23,668 nucleotides of DNA. Origin: Moryella indoligenes (GTDB lineage: Bacteria; Bacillota; Clostridia; Lachnospirales; Lachnospiraceae). The notes under the pieces are model-generated. The model saw nothing but the letters and a program-made list of their open reading frames with translations. It had not been told where the DNA came from and did not search any database. Position numbers and translations under genes: made by a program. Below are positions 15,269-22,328 of the stretch, piece by piece. The stretch is taken from NCBI RefSeq assembly GCF_030812885.1, contig NZ_JAUSTO010000023.1, positions 1-23,668 on the forward strand, given 5' to 3'. Numbering within the stretch: position 1 is the stretch's first letter; each line of letters begins with the position of its first letter.

Positions 15269-16536
15269 TCGTTTTTACCCCCTTCCCCTGATCGTTTATA
15301 AGCTGCCCCCACATCCGTCAACGGCACATAATTTCCGTTGACAATCAAAACGTCCCCTCCGTCCTGAGACGGGAGATCAAGAAAATGCCGTCCTTCATTT
15401 GGTGTATACACACCATTCTGAATCGCTGATGTGATGGTTTTCATTTGTGTCTCTGCATCCGCACGGAGCAAAACCTTCTCATTGAATTTGAAAAGATATC
15501 CCGCAGATCGCTGTTCATCCGTCAAGCACTTGTAGTTAATTTCCTGCTCATACTGAGCAAGCCGATAAACCATTGTGTCCACTAAAAAAGCCAGCTGTTG
15601 CGATTCGCTGTTCGCATAGCTGGACTTCTCATAGTCATTTATTTGGTTTGGCTTTACCCCGAAGGCTGCTGCGATCTGAAGAGCAGAGTACTTCTTCAGT
15701 TCAAGAAACTGTGCGTCAGTAAGTTTGTAAGTCAGCGGCGACAATGTCATTCCGACCGGCAGCGCCACGACCTTTCCCGCGTTTTTCGCTCCGGACAACA
15801 GGGAATTGTACTTGTCCTGCAACTTCCTCCGCAGTTTCTCTTCCAAGTCGCCCGTGTACTGCAAAACGCTAGACGCTGTAAGACCACTTTCATATAGCTT
15901 TTCAAGATACTTCTGTGAGTACCCAGCTCCAGTGATAGTGGTCTTCAGAATATCCTGCACAGAACGTCCGAGCACTCCGTCCCATGTAAGCCATGTTTTG
16001 ATGTGCAGAACTGAATCATAACGAAAAACATACTCTTCCTCGCTTTTGGGATCATTATATTTATAATATAAATTTCCCTTATTCCCGAAAATCCCCACAT
16101 CATCCATGTACACTGTCACACGATCGGACTGCATAGGCCAGTAGCCGAGCACCTTATACTTGCCGCCGTATTTTCCGGTTCTCACCAACTGCCTTTGTAT
16201 CCAAGCATAGGCGTTTCCATAGTGCTGGCAGTTTGCTTCCATAGTCCCCCAAAATGTCGCCGGGGTCATCGCCGGGTTCGGCCGGGTCAACAGCACATCC
16301 ATATCCTTGTCGGTGGGTGCTCTCACCCTCCCCCCAGCCTTATCTTCCTGATAAAGTTTCAGGGGGAGTTTTCCCATCGTCTCAGACAGTACCTTTAGAC
16401 ATGTGTAGTACGTTGTCTCAGACAATGCTTTTGGCTTCTCAGAATCAACCCCGAGCCATTGCAACAGCTTTTCACTTGCAAGGTCAACAGGTTCTTCCTC
16501 TGTGAAGACATTCATTAGTTTCTTCATAAATCCCAT
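15265..16536 (-). CDS. Portal protein, HK97 family
   Basis: This 423-residue protein forms the twelve-part ring through which DNA is packed. Family marks are KALSETTYYTCLKVLSETMGKLPLKLYQ at the N-terminus, DVLLTRPNPAMTPATFWGTMEANCQHYGNAYAWI, HIKTWLTWDGVLGRSVQDILK, and QIAAAFGVKPNQINDYEKSSYANSESQQLAFLVDTM. The ATG directly follows the terminase stop codon (TAAATG), with GAGGAG upstream. The length is normal. Confidence 0.94.
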   Translation of the reverse strand: MGFMKKLMNVFTEEEPVDLASEKLLQWLGVDSEKPKALSETTYYTCLKVLSETMGKLPLKLYQEDKAGGRVRAPTDKDMDVLLTRPNPAMTPATFWGTMEANCQHYGNAYAWIQRQLVRTGKYGGKYKVLGYWPMQSDRVTVYMDDVGIFGNKGNLYYKYNDPKSEEEYVFRYDSVLHIKTWLTWDGVLGRSVQDILKTTITGAGYSQKYLEKLYESGLTASSVLQYTGDLEEKLRRKLQDKYNSLLSGAKNAGKVVALPVGMTLSPLTYKLTDAQFLELKKYSALQIAAAFGVKPNQINDYEKSSYANSESQQLAFLVDTMVYRLAQYEQEINYKCLTDEQRSAGYLFKFNEKVLLRADAETQMKTITSAIQNGVYTPNEGRHFLDLPSQDGGDVLIVNGNYVPLTDVGAAYKRSGEGGKNE

Positions 16537-18273
16537 TTATGCAAACTCCTCTAAGAAAGATTCAACATAAGCTCCGTAATTTTCAGCTCCAAAATCATGA
16601 TAAAGCGCAAGCTTGAAGGCACCCAGCGTAGCATCTACCGGGTCAATCCGTTTTGTAGTGGCATCCTTGTCAATTTTAATTAGTCCGTTATTTGTCCGGA
16701 TAACCGCATTCGACATGGAATAATTCAACAATGGATTTCGCAGATAAATAATATTTCCGCAATACACCTGCTCGCGGAATCCCTGCGTAGATTCATTAAG
16801 GCTCTTATGGCTCTGATACACTTCCTCTACGTCGTAGCCTTCATCCGATAAATCCATCATCAATTTTGAAGCATTCGCCGGGTCAAAGCATAGGCACTGG
16901 ATATCAAGATGTAGCCGCTCGCACTCATCCAGTACGTATTTCATAACTGCATTCTGATCGACGATTGGAGTGTGCGTCACCGTCAGGAAACCTAGCCGCT
17001 CCCACGCATCATAGGGTACCTTATCCTTGATGATATGCTCTCGCATTTTTTCAACAGACGGGATAAAACTATGCGTCCATAGTATGTATTTAACAACCAG
17101 CTTCCCCATGCTATCGCGGATTTCTGTCTGGAAAGGCACTACAAAGGCTACAGACGTCAAGTCAATTTTCGATGACATATCAAAGCCGACATATACCGGA
17201 CGATGATCCAACTCGATCGGAAGCTCCTTGACCTCACAAGCCTTCCATTTCTGCATATCCATGTAGCCGTTTTCGGCAGAGGATACCCAGATATTCAGCA
17301 CCTTTGTCAAGAAGGCAATCATTTTCTCCGGAATTTGTTTTGCTATTTCATAGTCTTCCGATATTTTCTTGATGCCTTCATCGAAAAATGCTCTGATCGG
17401 ATTTGCTTTCTGCCAGGTCTCCAGCGCTCCCGGGTCATCCCCGGGGTCAGCCTCACAGATATCTATGAAGTATTCATCATTGCTTACATCCACATCCGGG
17501 TTCAATACCTTAGAACAATAATCATACTCCTGTGTATAACAGGGATATGTCAGGTCTTTTCCTGCCGTCGTGATGATAGTCAGCATTGGTTCTTTTGTGT
17601 TAGAACCGAGGCCCAGATCATAAAAATCTGTTGTTGGGTGCTGGTGGTACTCGTCAAGTATCAGCAACGCCGGGTTGGTGCCGTCTCCTGTTTTGCCATC
17701 GTCCTTTGACAAAGCTCTGATAAAAGAGCCTGTTTTCAGATGTACGATCTTATCTCGATTGAATCGGAACTTTGACCGGATCAGCGTCCCTCTAGTCATC
17801 AGATCGCACTCTTCAAAAACAATTTTTGACTGGTCTCTTTTTGTACCAGCAGTATAAACCTCGTAGCTCTCACCGTTTCGTGTGGCCTGCTCGCTGATTT
17901 CGTTCAGGGCTTCTCCCGCCTCCATCTGAGACTTTGCATTCTTTCTTGCTACTTCCGTAAACGATTTTTTAAACCGTTTGTACCCAGTCTCCCGATGCCG
18001 CCATCCGTAGATCTGACACTCTCTGAACATCTGCCACGGCGTCAGATTGATCGGCGTCCCGGAAAGTTTCCCCTTTGAATGCCTCAACAACGAAAACCAT
18101 ATAACGATTTTCTTTGCCCGTTCTTCATCCCAGATATAAGGAAAGTCCGGATTGCCTATCTGGTCAAGATCGTTTAGGAACCTCTGACAAGCCCATTTAT
18201 GCTTTTGCCCGGAGGGTATCTTTCCGCAAATACAGTCCTTCGCATATTTTTTTATTACCTCCTTGCAATTCAT
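16537..18273 (-). CDS. Terminase large subunit
   Basis: This 578-residue ATPase and nuclease packages DNA into the prohead. The ATPase part has an adenine-motif region LTPWQMFRECQIYGW (78-91), a Walker A-like ARKNAKSQ (109-116), Walker B LLILDE (203-208) and coupling motif TIITTAG (232-238). The RNase H-like nuclease part shows acidic residues D365 (VGFDMSS), D464 (LCFDPA) and D544/D547 (RIDPVDA). This is the Terminase_1/YmfN type that goes with P27 small subunits and HK97-like heads. The start shares its last base with the small subunit stop (TGATG). Confidence 0.95.
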   Translation of the reverse strand: MNCKEVIKKYAKDCICGKIPSGQKHKWACQRFLNDLDQIGNPDFPYIWDEERAKKIVIWFSLLRHSKGKLSGTPINLTPWQMFRECQIYGWRHRETGYKRFKKSFTEVARKNAKSQMEAGEALNEISEQATRNGESYEVYTAGTKRDQSKIVFEECDLMTRGTLIRSKFRFNRDKIVHLKTGSFIRALSKDDGKTGDGTNPALLILDEYHQHPTTDFYDLGLGSNTKEPMLTIITTAGKDLTYPCYTQEYDYCSKVLNPDVDVSNDEYFIDICEADPGDDPGALETWQKANPIRAFFDEGIKKISEDYEIAKQIPEKMIAFLTKVLNIWVSSAENGYMDMQKWKACEVKELPIELDHRPVYVGFDMSSKIDLTSVAFVVPFQTEIRDSMGKLVVKYILWTHSFIPSVEKMREHIIKDKVPYDAWERLGFLTVTHTPIVDQNAVMKYVLDECERLHLDIQCLCFDPANASKLMMDLSDEGYDVEEVYQSHKSLNESTQGFREQVYCGNIIYLRNPLLNYSMSNAVIRTNNGLIKIDKDATTKRIDPVDATLGAFKLALYHDFGAENYGAYVESFLEEFA

Positions 18274-18752
18274 CAGATATCTCCAAACATTTGCAAAAGT
18301 TCCTCTTCCTGTCCTTTTGCTTTTTCAGCTGCGAGTTTTAGCCTCGAGCCAGCCGACATCCCTAGCGCATTGCCTGCCGTATCCATCTGCCTTTTTGCTT
18401 GATCCATGATCTGGTATATCGGGTTTGGTTTCTTCCCAGTCGCCGTAAAAACAACTGGTTCAAAATCCTTTTTCTTGATTTCCTTACAGGCCATCATGTA
18501 TGTTGAGTAGGCATTTGCATAAACGATCATATTATCCCGGTCAAGATTCCCGATGATATTTATTGATTTCAGGTTTTGCAAAACTCTCTCATACTCATTT
18601 TTTGCAACGGCATCTAAAAAGAGAGCAGTCGGGATGTTTTCAAGTTCATCCCTGTCTGTCTTCACAAGAGATTCTTCATATTCTCTCTTCGCCCGGACAT
18701 CACTTTTGATATGACCGGTCTGCAAAGATATAACTTTTCTAGGTCTTCCCAT
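18273..18752 (-). CDS. Terminase small subunit, P27 family
   Basis: This 159-residue protein recognises phage DNA and stimulates the large subunit. MGRPRKVISLQTGHIKSDVRAKREYEESL is the usual P27/YmfM-type basic start, followed by FLDAVAKNEYERVL, a helical YANAYSTYMMACKEI and the conserved KPNPIYQIMDQAKRQMDTAGNALGMSAGSRLKL. AAAGGAGCAGAC precedes the ATG. It sits directly after a GC-rich intergenic region, the place expected for cos. Confidence 0.93.
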   Translation of the reverse strand: MGRPRKVISLQTGHIKSDVRAKREYEESLVKTDRDELENIPTALFLDAVAKNEYERVLQNLKSINIIGNLDRDNMIVYANAYSTYMMACKEIKKKDFEPVVFTATGKKPNPIYQIMDQAKRQMDTAGNALGMSAGSRLKLAAEKAKGQEEELLQMFGDI

Positions 18753-18859
18753 GTCTGCTCCTTTCTCCCATTTGGGGATGCTTTTTAGAAATCTGTAAAA
18801 TGAAAGCGGGGGCGGCGGTCTCTGGTGAAATGCTCAATACTTTTTAATGCCCCCTTCCC
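18753..18859. other. Candidate cos / packaging start region
   Basis: This 107-base stretch without a gene lies between the HNH nuclease and small terminase genes. It holds a dense GC segment, GCGGGGGCGGCGGTC (18806-18820), among AT-rich sequence. Cos-type phages of Gram-positive hosts that carry an HNH gene next to the P27 small terminase often cut at such a short GC-rich site. The cut position cannot be read from sequence alone. Confidence 0.4.
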
Positions 18860-19249
18860 CTATACCGTCACACGCTTCCGCAACCTCTTGAGCGCCTCCT
18901 GCGTGTCTTTCTTGTCTTTGTCACTTCTCCTGTACAAAGCATGCACTTCTGCATGACTGTCTCTTGATAAAGGAATCACATTGTCTAAGCTGTAGAAAAG
19001 AGATCCGTCCTCGTCAGCTGGTATGATATGGTGTGCTGTGTCTGCTGCCTCTACTCTGCCATGTGCTAAAGCCCACGGGTCTAATCCTGAGTAAAGAGAC
19101 ATAACAGTAGCTCTGAGTTTTTTCCAGCGACCTGTTTTATATCGGGCATACACATCCCCCCGTTTAAAATATTCTCGCTTATACCCACACTCGCATTTTT
19201 CTCCCACCGGGGTTCTTTTTCCACAGTGCGGACATCTCCTCCAAAGCAT
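18860..19249 (-). CDS. HNH endonuclease (packaging-associated)
   Basis: This 129-residue protein has a zinc-binding start CPHCG...KCECG (C6, C9, C19, C21), RWKKLRATVMSLYSGLDPWA, and the HNH block TAHHIIPADEDGSLFYSLDNVIPLSRDSHAEVH with catalytic H73/H74, N90 and H99. HNH nucleases next to terminase are known to help large terminases cut DNA at cos in HK97-like phages. The ATG at 19249 follows AGGGGGACGCG, 15 bases after a terminator. The usual central Cys pair of many HNH proteins is missing. Confidence 0.9.
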   Translation of the reverse strand: MLWRRCPHCGKRTPVGEKCECGYKREYFKRGDVYARYKTGRWKKLRATVMSLYSGLDPWALAHGRVEAADTAHHIIPADEDGSLFYSLDNVIPLSRDSHAEVHALYRRSDKDKKDTQEALKRLRKRVTV

Positions 19250-19264
19250 CGCGTCCCCCTATAT

Positions 19265-19291
19265 AAAAAGACGCTCCACATGGGAACGTCT
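19265..19291 (-). terminator. Rho-independent terminator before the late operon
   Basis: On the minus strand AGACGTTCC-CATGT-GGAGCGTCT-TTTTAT makes a 9-bp stem with one G:T pair and a T-run. It lies directly upstream of the HNH gene, so transcripts started upstream must pass it to reach any structural gene. Confidence 0.88.
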
Positions 19292-19326
19292 GATTGTTTT
19301 ATTTTAAAATCCCCTAACATAGTTTT

Positions 19327-19352
19327 CCCCGACAGCTGCGAGACTGCCGGGG
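19327..19352. promoter_or_regulatory. Hairpin in the late leader
   Basis: The minus strand reads CCCCGGCAG-TCTCGCAG-CTGTCGGGG, a 9-bp stem with one G:T pair, not followed by a T-run on either strand (AAAACTATG on the minus strand). It lies between a candidate promoter (19411-19419) and the terminator (19265-19291). It may be an RNA or protein target for control of that terminator. The function is inferred. Confidence 0.55.
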
Positions 19353-19378
19353 ATATGATAGGAGGGTATCGGATATGA
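19351..19378. repeat. Direct repeat GGATATGA, 20-bp period
   Basis: Two identical copies, 19351-19358 and 19371-19378 on the plus strand, start exactly 20 bases apart, or two helical turns. They lie just downstream of the candidate late promoter, which suggests a regulator binding site on one face of the DNA. Confidence 0.45.
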
Positions 19379-19410
19379 GAAAGTGTTGTACCTTACTTTT
19401 TCATAATGCC

Positions 19411-19419
19411 ATAATATCA
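19411..19419 (-). promoter_or_regulatory. Candidate late promoter, extended -10
   Basis: The minus strand reads TGATATTAT, i.e. TGN followed by a TATTAT -10 element. The -35 position (19434-19439, ACAAAT) is poor, as expected for an activator-dependent promoter. It begins 6 bases after the stop codon of the DUF1492 gene and points at the late operon. Confidence 0.4.
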
Positions 19420-19424
19420 CAGAA

Positions 19425-19853
19425 CTACTCCATATTTGTTCCATATATTTCTTCAAATTTTGTCAATGCTTCGGCGTGCAATTGCAAAGTGTATTTGAAA
19501 TTGTAGCCCATAAGATATGCAATCTCCTCCATCCTCTTCCACTCGACATACCTTTTGTACAGTACATCCACATATCTGCGATCCTCCAGTCCCTGAATCT
19601 GATTTATGATTTTGTGTTTCCGATCAACATATCGGTCGATCTCACGGTTGATCTCAGCTTGCAAGTCTGCTATGTGATCTACTACGTGAGTGTACGATGC
19701 ATCCGGCTCCGGTGATGTCTGCACCCTGTCCCGGGAGTAGTCCATACTGCCAAGGCTTACCCGGCTGCGCTCTAAGCCCTCCATCTCTTTGATCTTTTGG
19801 TTGATGGAGATGTCCAGCAGGCGCAGACTCCTAAGATACTGCTTTGCTTTCAT
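19425..19853 (-). CDS. DUF1492/ArpU-like late transcription regulator
   Basis: This 142-residue protein from the ATG at 19853 has GGAG eight bases upstream; GTG codons further upstream overlap the previous gene and are less likely. The N-terminus MKAKQYLRSLRLLDISINQKIKEMEGLERS is helical. DHIADLQAEINREIDRYVDRKHKIINQIQGLED is a coiled-coil-like middle. The C-terminal YKRYVEWKRMEEIAYLMGYNFKYTLQLHAEALTKFEEIY is a sigma-region-4-like helix-turn-helix. Proteins of this type sit last in the early region and switch on structural genes (RinA/ArpU group). The position just before the promoter, terminator and packaging genes agrees with that role. Confidence 0.85.
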   Translation of the reverse strand: MKAKQYLRSLRLLDISINQKIKEMEGLERSRVSLGSMDYSRDRVQTSPEPDASYTHVVDHIADLQAEINREIDRYVDRKHKIINQIQGLEDRRYVDVLYKRYVEWKRMEEIAYLMGYNFKYTLQLHAEALTKFEEIYGTNME

Positions 19854-20032
19854 TACTTCCACTCCTTCCACGTATTTTTATCCCGAACGTGTAGCCGTTC
19901 TAGCACTGTCAGGCCAAAAACGTTAGCCAGGGCCCATACGCAGCGCAGAAAGAGAAGCACGTGCTCTGGTGGATTGGAGGCCCGTTTTACAGCTGTATCG
20001 GCTGTAGGGTCGCGATATCCTTCTTGGTTCAT
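19853..20032 (-). CDS. Small phage protein (59 aa), unknown function
   Basis: It reads MNQEGYRDPTADTAVKRASN at the start and DKNTWKEWK at the end, with a middle FLRCVWALANVFGLTVLER. The 'EGYRDPTAD' start is, from memory, shared by short proteins placed just before DUF1492 regulators in Clostridia prophages. GGAGG precedes the ATG by 10 bases. The start overlaps the gene upstream (ATGA), and the stop shares a base with the regulator's start (TAATG), so translation is coupled to the regulator. The function is unknown. Confidence 0.8.
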   Translation of the reverse strand: MNQEGYRDPTADTAVKRASNPPEHVLLFLRCVWALANVFGLTVLERLHVRDKNTWKEWK

Positions 20033-20175
20033 TTCCGTATTACCTCCAAAAGCGCTTTTGCAGCCTCTTTTGCTTCTTTAACTGTGTTATACTTAAAAAT
20101 CATTATATCGTTATCACATTCTTTGTCTGTTCCACCAACAAACAATGTTTCCTGATCGATTGCATTACTTGTCAC
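20029..20175 (-). CDS. Small protein (48 aa), unknown function
   Basis: It reads V/M-TSNAIDQETLFVGGTDKECDNDIMIFKYNTVKEAKEAAKALLEVIRK. The GTG start at 20175 is chosen because it overlaps the end of the previous gene, as is usual here; an upstream ATG at 20241 lies within the body of the neighbouring gene and gives an unlikely sequence. A TTG at codon 11 with AGGA before it is another choice. The second half is a helix rich in Lys, Glu and Ala. The stop overlaps the next start (ATGA). Confidence 0.6.
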   Translation of the reverse strand: MTSNAIDQETLFVGGTDKECDNDIMIFKYNTVKEAKEAAKALLEVIRK

Positions 20176-20293
20176 CTTCCAACAGAGTGATAGCCAAATC
20201 AATGAGATCTGACAGTTCGGATTGAATAGAGGCGAATCCAAAAGAATGACCCCTTGACAGAGTGACAGTGTTTACTTCGTTACTTTGTGCCAT
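20165..20293 (-). CDS. Small protein (42 aa), unknown function
   Basis: It begins MAQSNEVNTVTLSRGHSFGF and ends with a helix, ELSDLIDLAITLLEGDK. GAGGAGG precedes the ATG by 8 to 9 bases, a strong site. The start lies inside the end of the gene at 20280-20558. Its ribosome binding site and its coupling at both ends support it as real despite its length. No family is recognised. Confidence 0.65.
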   Translation of the reverse strand: MAQSNEVNTVTLSRGHSFGFASIQSELSDLIDLAITLLEGDK

Positions 20294-20558
20294 GCTTAAA
20301 TTCCTCCTCAAGAATTTTCTCAAGCTCCCTCGTGCCGACAGCTTTCATGTAGGTGTGCGGAGCTTTGACGGTAGATACCTTGATTGCGCTCTCAGCAATA
20401 CGAGCCTTGAGCTGTTCCTTGGTGTCGATTTCCTCCTTATCCAGCATTGCAAGGATCAGTCCACAAGCGTCTATCCAGCCACAGGAATACCCGGGCTTTC
20501 CATTCTTTTGAAGGTCGGAAAGTTCCTCAACCTTTTTCTTAATGGTGTCAATACTCAA
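20280..20558 (-). CDS. Hypothetical phage protein
   Basis: This protein of about 92 residues contains IDTIKKKVEELSDLQKNGKPGYSCGWIDACGLILAMLDKEE and a C-terminal TRELEKILEEEFKHGTK. The TTG at 20558 is preferred since GGAGG lies 8 bases before it; an ATG at 20573 is part of that same ATGGAGG and has no site of its own. It is mostly helical and soluble. It overlaps the end of the PAPS-reductase-like gene upstream and the 42-residue gene downstream. The function is unknown. Confidence 0.75.
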   Translation of the reverse strand: MSIDTIKKKVEELSDLQKNGKPGYSCGWIDACGLILAMLDKEEIDTKEQLKARIAESAIKVSTVKAPHTYMKAVGTRELEKILEEEFKHGTK

Positions 20559-21709
20559 TGTGAAAACCTCCATTTTCGTTTATCCAATCAATGACTTCTT
20601 TGTAGTTGAGACCTCCCTTATCAGTAGAACGCATGATGTAGTCATACTGTTTTGGGTGAGTTTCTTTCATTCGGAGAAATCGTCCTTCGCCCGGCTTTTC
20701 AAGGTGGCAACCATATCCGCAGAACATACACCCGGTTCTGTCACAGCCTGTGGTTTTGAGAAATGGTTTATCAAGGTCGAAAAGTTCCATCATGTCAGCG
20801 TCTTTCACAGGTGCAGATTTACCCTCGACCTCTATAATTTCCCCATACACAGAACAGATAGGAAGGTTATGTTCTTTGATATAGAGAAGCACGTCCTGTT
20901 CAGTCCAAAAGCTCATAGGATTGGAGATAGGAGAGGTCATGTGAAAACCATTGCAACCGTTTTTAAGCCACTGTGCAGTCCGCAGACGGCTTTCACTTGC
21001 CATCTGTGCAGTCATAGGTTTTCTTCCTGTCTTTCTCCCGAAAGCGTGTACAGGTGCTTTCTTCATTGCGTTGCAACACTTAGCTGAAATCTCAAACGGT
21101 GCGTCAAGGAAAAACTGGTACTTAGTCAGACAATATTTGCTTGTGCTGCCGTCCTTGTTCTGATACGTTCCTATGACTTGCCGATACCGTGAATCACCCT
21201 TGGGTTTGCTAGGGATAGTCCCCATCAGAAGTGCTTGATAATCGGGATTCTCTTTGTTGATTCTCCTGTCTATGCCCAACAGGTCTGCCATGAACGGTGC
21301 ATAAATCGGTCTCTCTCTCTCGAACCGACTTGAGATAACGCCTTGCGCCTTGCACTTTATCGGAGACCTCCTTAGAAATAAAAGGATAGCCATATTCGGT
21401 AATGACCTGTCGGAAGTTTTTCTTCGGTTTGAGCCATTCCACGTTATTAAAGCTCTTTACGAACTCTCGGATTTCGGGATATTCCAACCCGGTATCGACA
21501 TAAACTGCCAACACATCGGGATAAAGCTTACGGACAATATCGAGTAACACTGTACTGTCTTTACCGCCGGAGAAACTGACATAAACTCCGGATTCTCCAT
21601 ATTCGTTAATCCAGCCACGAATACGATCCTCTGTCATACGAATTTTAATCGAAAGCGGCACTGACTGCATTTGATACAAGTCGGAGATAGTGTGTTTTGG
21701 TTCACTCAT
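20548..21709 (-). pseudogene. PAPS-reductase-like (PP-loop) protein, frame broken at a (GA)6 tract
   Basis: The first frame runs from ATG 21709 (AAGGAGGTG upstream) with the PP-loop SFSGGKDST at residues 45-53 and VYVDTGLEYPEIREFV, the phosphoadenosine phosphosulfate reductase family. It then leaves the family sequence near 21315. The second frame, from there to 20548, carries the rest: KYQFFLDAPFEISAKCCNAMKKAP, MASESRLRTAQWLKNGCN, PMSFWTEQDVLLYI and CDRTGCMFCGYGCHLEKPGEGRFLRMKETHPKQYDY, with a Cys cluster. The break is at (GA)6; one more GA would give ...SVRERERPIYAPF... and a single protein of 387 residues. In phages such proteins have no shown sulfate role; DNA or nucleotide sulfur chemistry is a common guess. 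A sequencing error, decay or a slippage switch are all possible. Confidence 0.8.
21310..21321. repeat. (TC)6/(GA)6 dinucleotide tract
   Basis: Six GA units on the coding (minus) strand lie within the PAPS-reductase-like gene exactly where the reading frame changes. Adding one unit or removing two restores the full frame. Tracts of this kind change length by polymerase slippage. Confidence 0.75.
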
Positions 21710-21928
21710 TTACAACACCTCCTTCTCTACATATTCATCACAAGTAACAAACGGTCTGAATTTCTCATAATTTGTGCAACGCATCAGCTCACATACACCA
21801 TTACGCAGGCTTAACATGTCCGATTTATACCTACAAACGCATTCATGTACGCAAGATACACACGGAGTTGAATCCATAAAGACATAAGATTCAACAGGCA
21901 CATCTTTTTTCCACGGCATCAATATCAT
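21710..21928 (-). CDS. Cys-rich small protein
   Basis: This 72-residue protein has seven cysteines (23, 26, 30, 32, 46, 51, 63), including CVSCVHECVC, which suggests a bound metal such as zinc or iron-sulfur. It starts MILMPWKKDVPVE; the ATG at codon 4 is a possible alternative start. The stop lies directly next to the start of the PAPS-reductase-like gene (TAAATG), and its 3' end carries that gene's ribosome binding site, so the two are likely translated together. No family is recognised. Confidence 0.65.
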   Translation of the reverse strand: MILMPWKKDVPVESYVFMDSTPCVSCVHECVCRYKSDMLSLRNGVCELMRCTNYEKFRPFVTCDEYVEKEVL

Positions 21929-21940
21929 TCCTGCAACCTT

Positions 21941-22012
21941 TCAAGCTTTTCTTTGAAATTCTTTCATAAAATCATCGTGTCCACTGATCGGACCACTCAA
22001 ATAAATTCTCAT
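21941..22012 (-). pseudogene. N-terminal remnant of a DUF4406-like protein
   Basis: It reads MRIYLSGPISGHDDFMKEF, then QRKA and a stop. AAGGAG lies about 5 bases before the ATG. The start matches the DUF4406 family (nucleoside deoxyribosyltransferase-like fold, 'MRIYISGPITGxxDY'), normally about 100 residues long. After residue 19 another frame reads EKLERLQE, which fits the family's next helix, so a one-base change has broken the gene and the remainder is missing. It sits between hicAB and the Cys-rich gene. Confidence 0.55.
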
Positions 22013-22033
22013 TCTACTCCTTTTTATATTAAG

Positions 22034-22080
22034 TAATATTGCGCAATGCCGTTGACTTTTTACATAATATTGTGTATAAT
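22034..22080 (+). promoter_or_regulatory. hicAB promoter with probable HicB operator
   Basis: TTGACT (22052-22057), a 17-base spacer and TATAAT (22075-22080) make a near-perfect sigma-A promoter. Two near-identical 12-base direct repeats, TAATATTGCGCA (22034-22045) and TAATATTGTGTA (22065-22076), start 31 bases apart; the second overlaps the -10 element, and the first contains the palindrome ATTGCGCAAT (22038-22047). Their position fits autorepression by HicB. Confidence 0.8.
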
Positions 22081-22103
22081 TAAATCAACAAATGGAGGTG
22101 AAC

Positions 22104-22298
22104 ATGAAACCCAGAGATCAGGCAATCAAAGTTTTAGAATCCAATGGATACGCCTTTGAGCGAAACGGAAAGAAGCATGATATCTTTTACAATGCAAAGC
22201 TTCGATGCTCAATACCGCTAAAGCGACATGACTTTGACGAAGGCGACCTGCGGTACATCCAAAAAGAGATCAATCATAACCAGCGGGAGAGGGGCTAG
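22104..22298 (+). CDS. hicA: HicA-family toxin (mRNA interferase)
   Basis: This 64-residue protein is of the HicA family, a small dsRBD-like fold that cuts mRNA. The sequence DQAIKVLESNGYAFERNGKKHDIFYN contains the conserved active-site His25, followed by SIPLKRHDFDEGDLRYIQKEI. The ATG at 22104 is chosen because GGAGG (22094-22098) lies 5 bases before it; the ATG at 22092 is part of that ribosome binding site. It is transcribed against the surrounding phage genes. The toxin comes first and the antitoxin second, the common HicAB order. Confidence 0.88.
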   Translation: MKPRDQAIKVLESNGYAFERNGKKHDIFYNAKLRCSIPLKRHDFDEGDLRYIQKEINHNQRERG

Positions 22299-22328
22299 CG
22301 CCTCTGCTCCCCCACAAAGGAGGAGATT

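Noticed and set aside
19081..19320. 79-residue minus-strand frame overlapping the HNH gene
   Set aside because: It crosses the terminator at 19265-19291 and is out of frame with the HNH gene, which has clear motifs.
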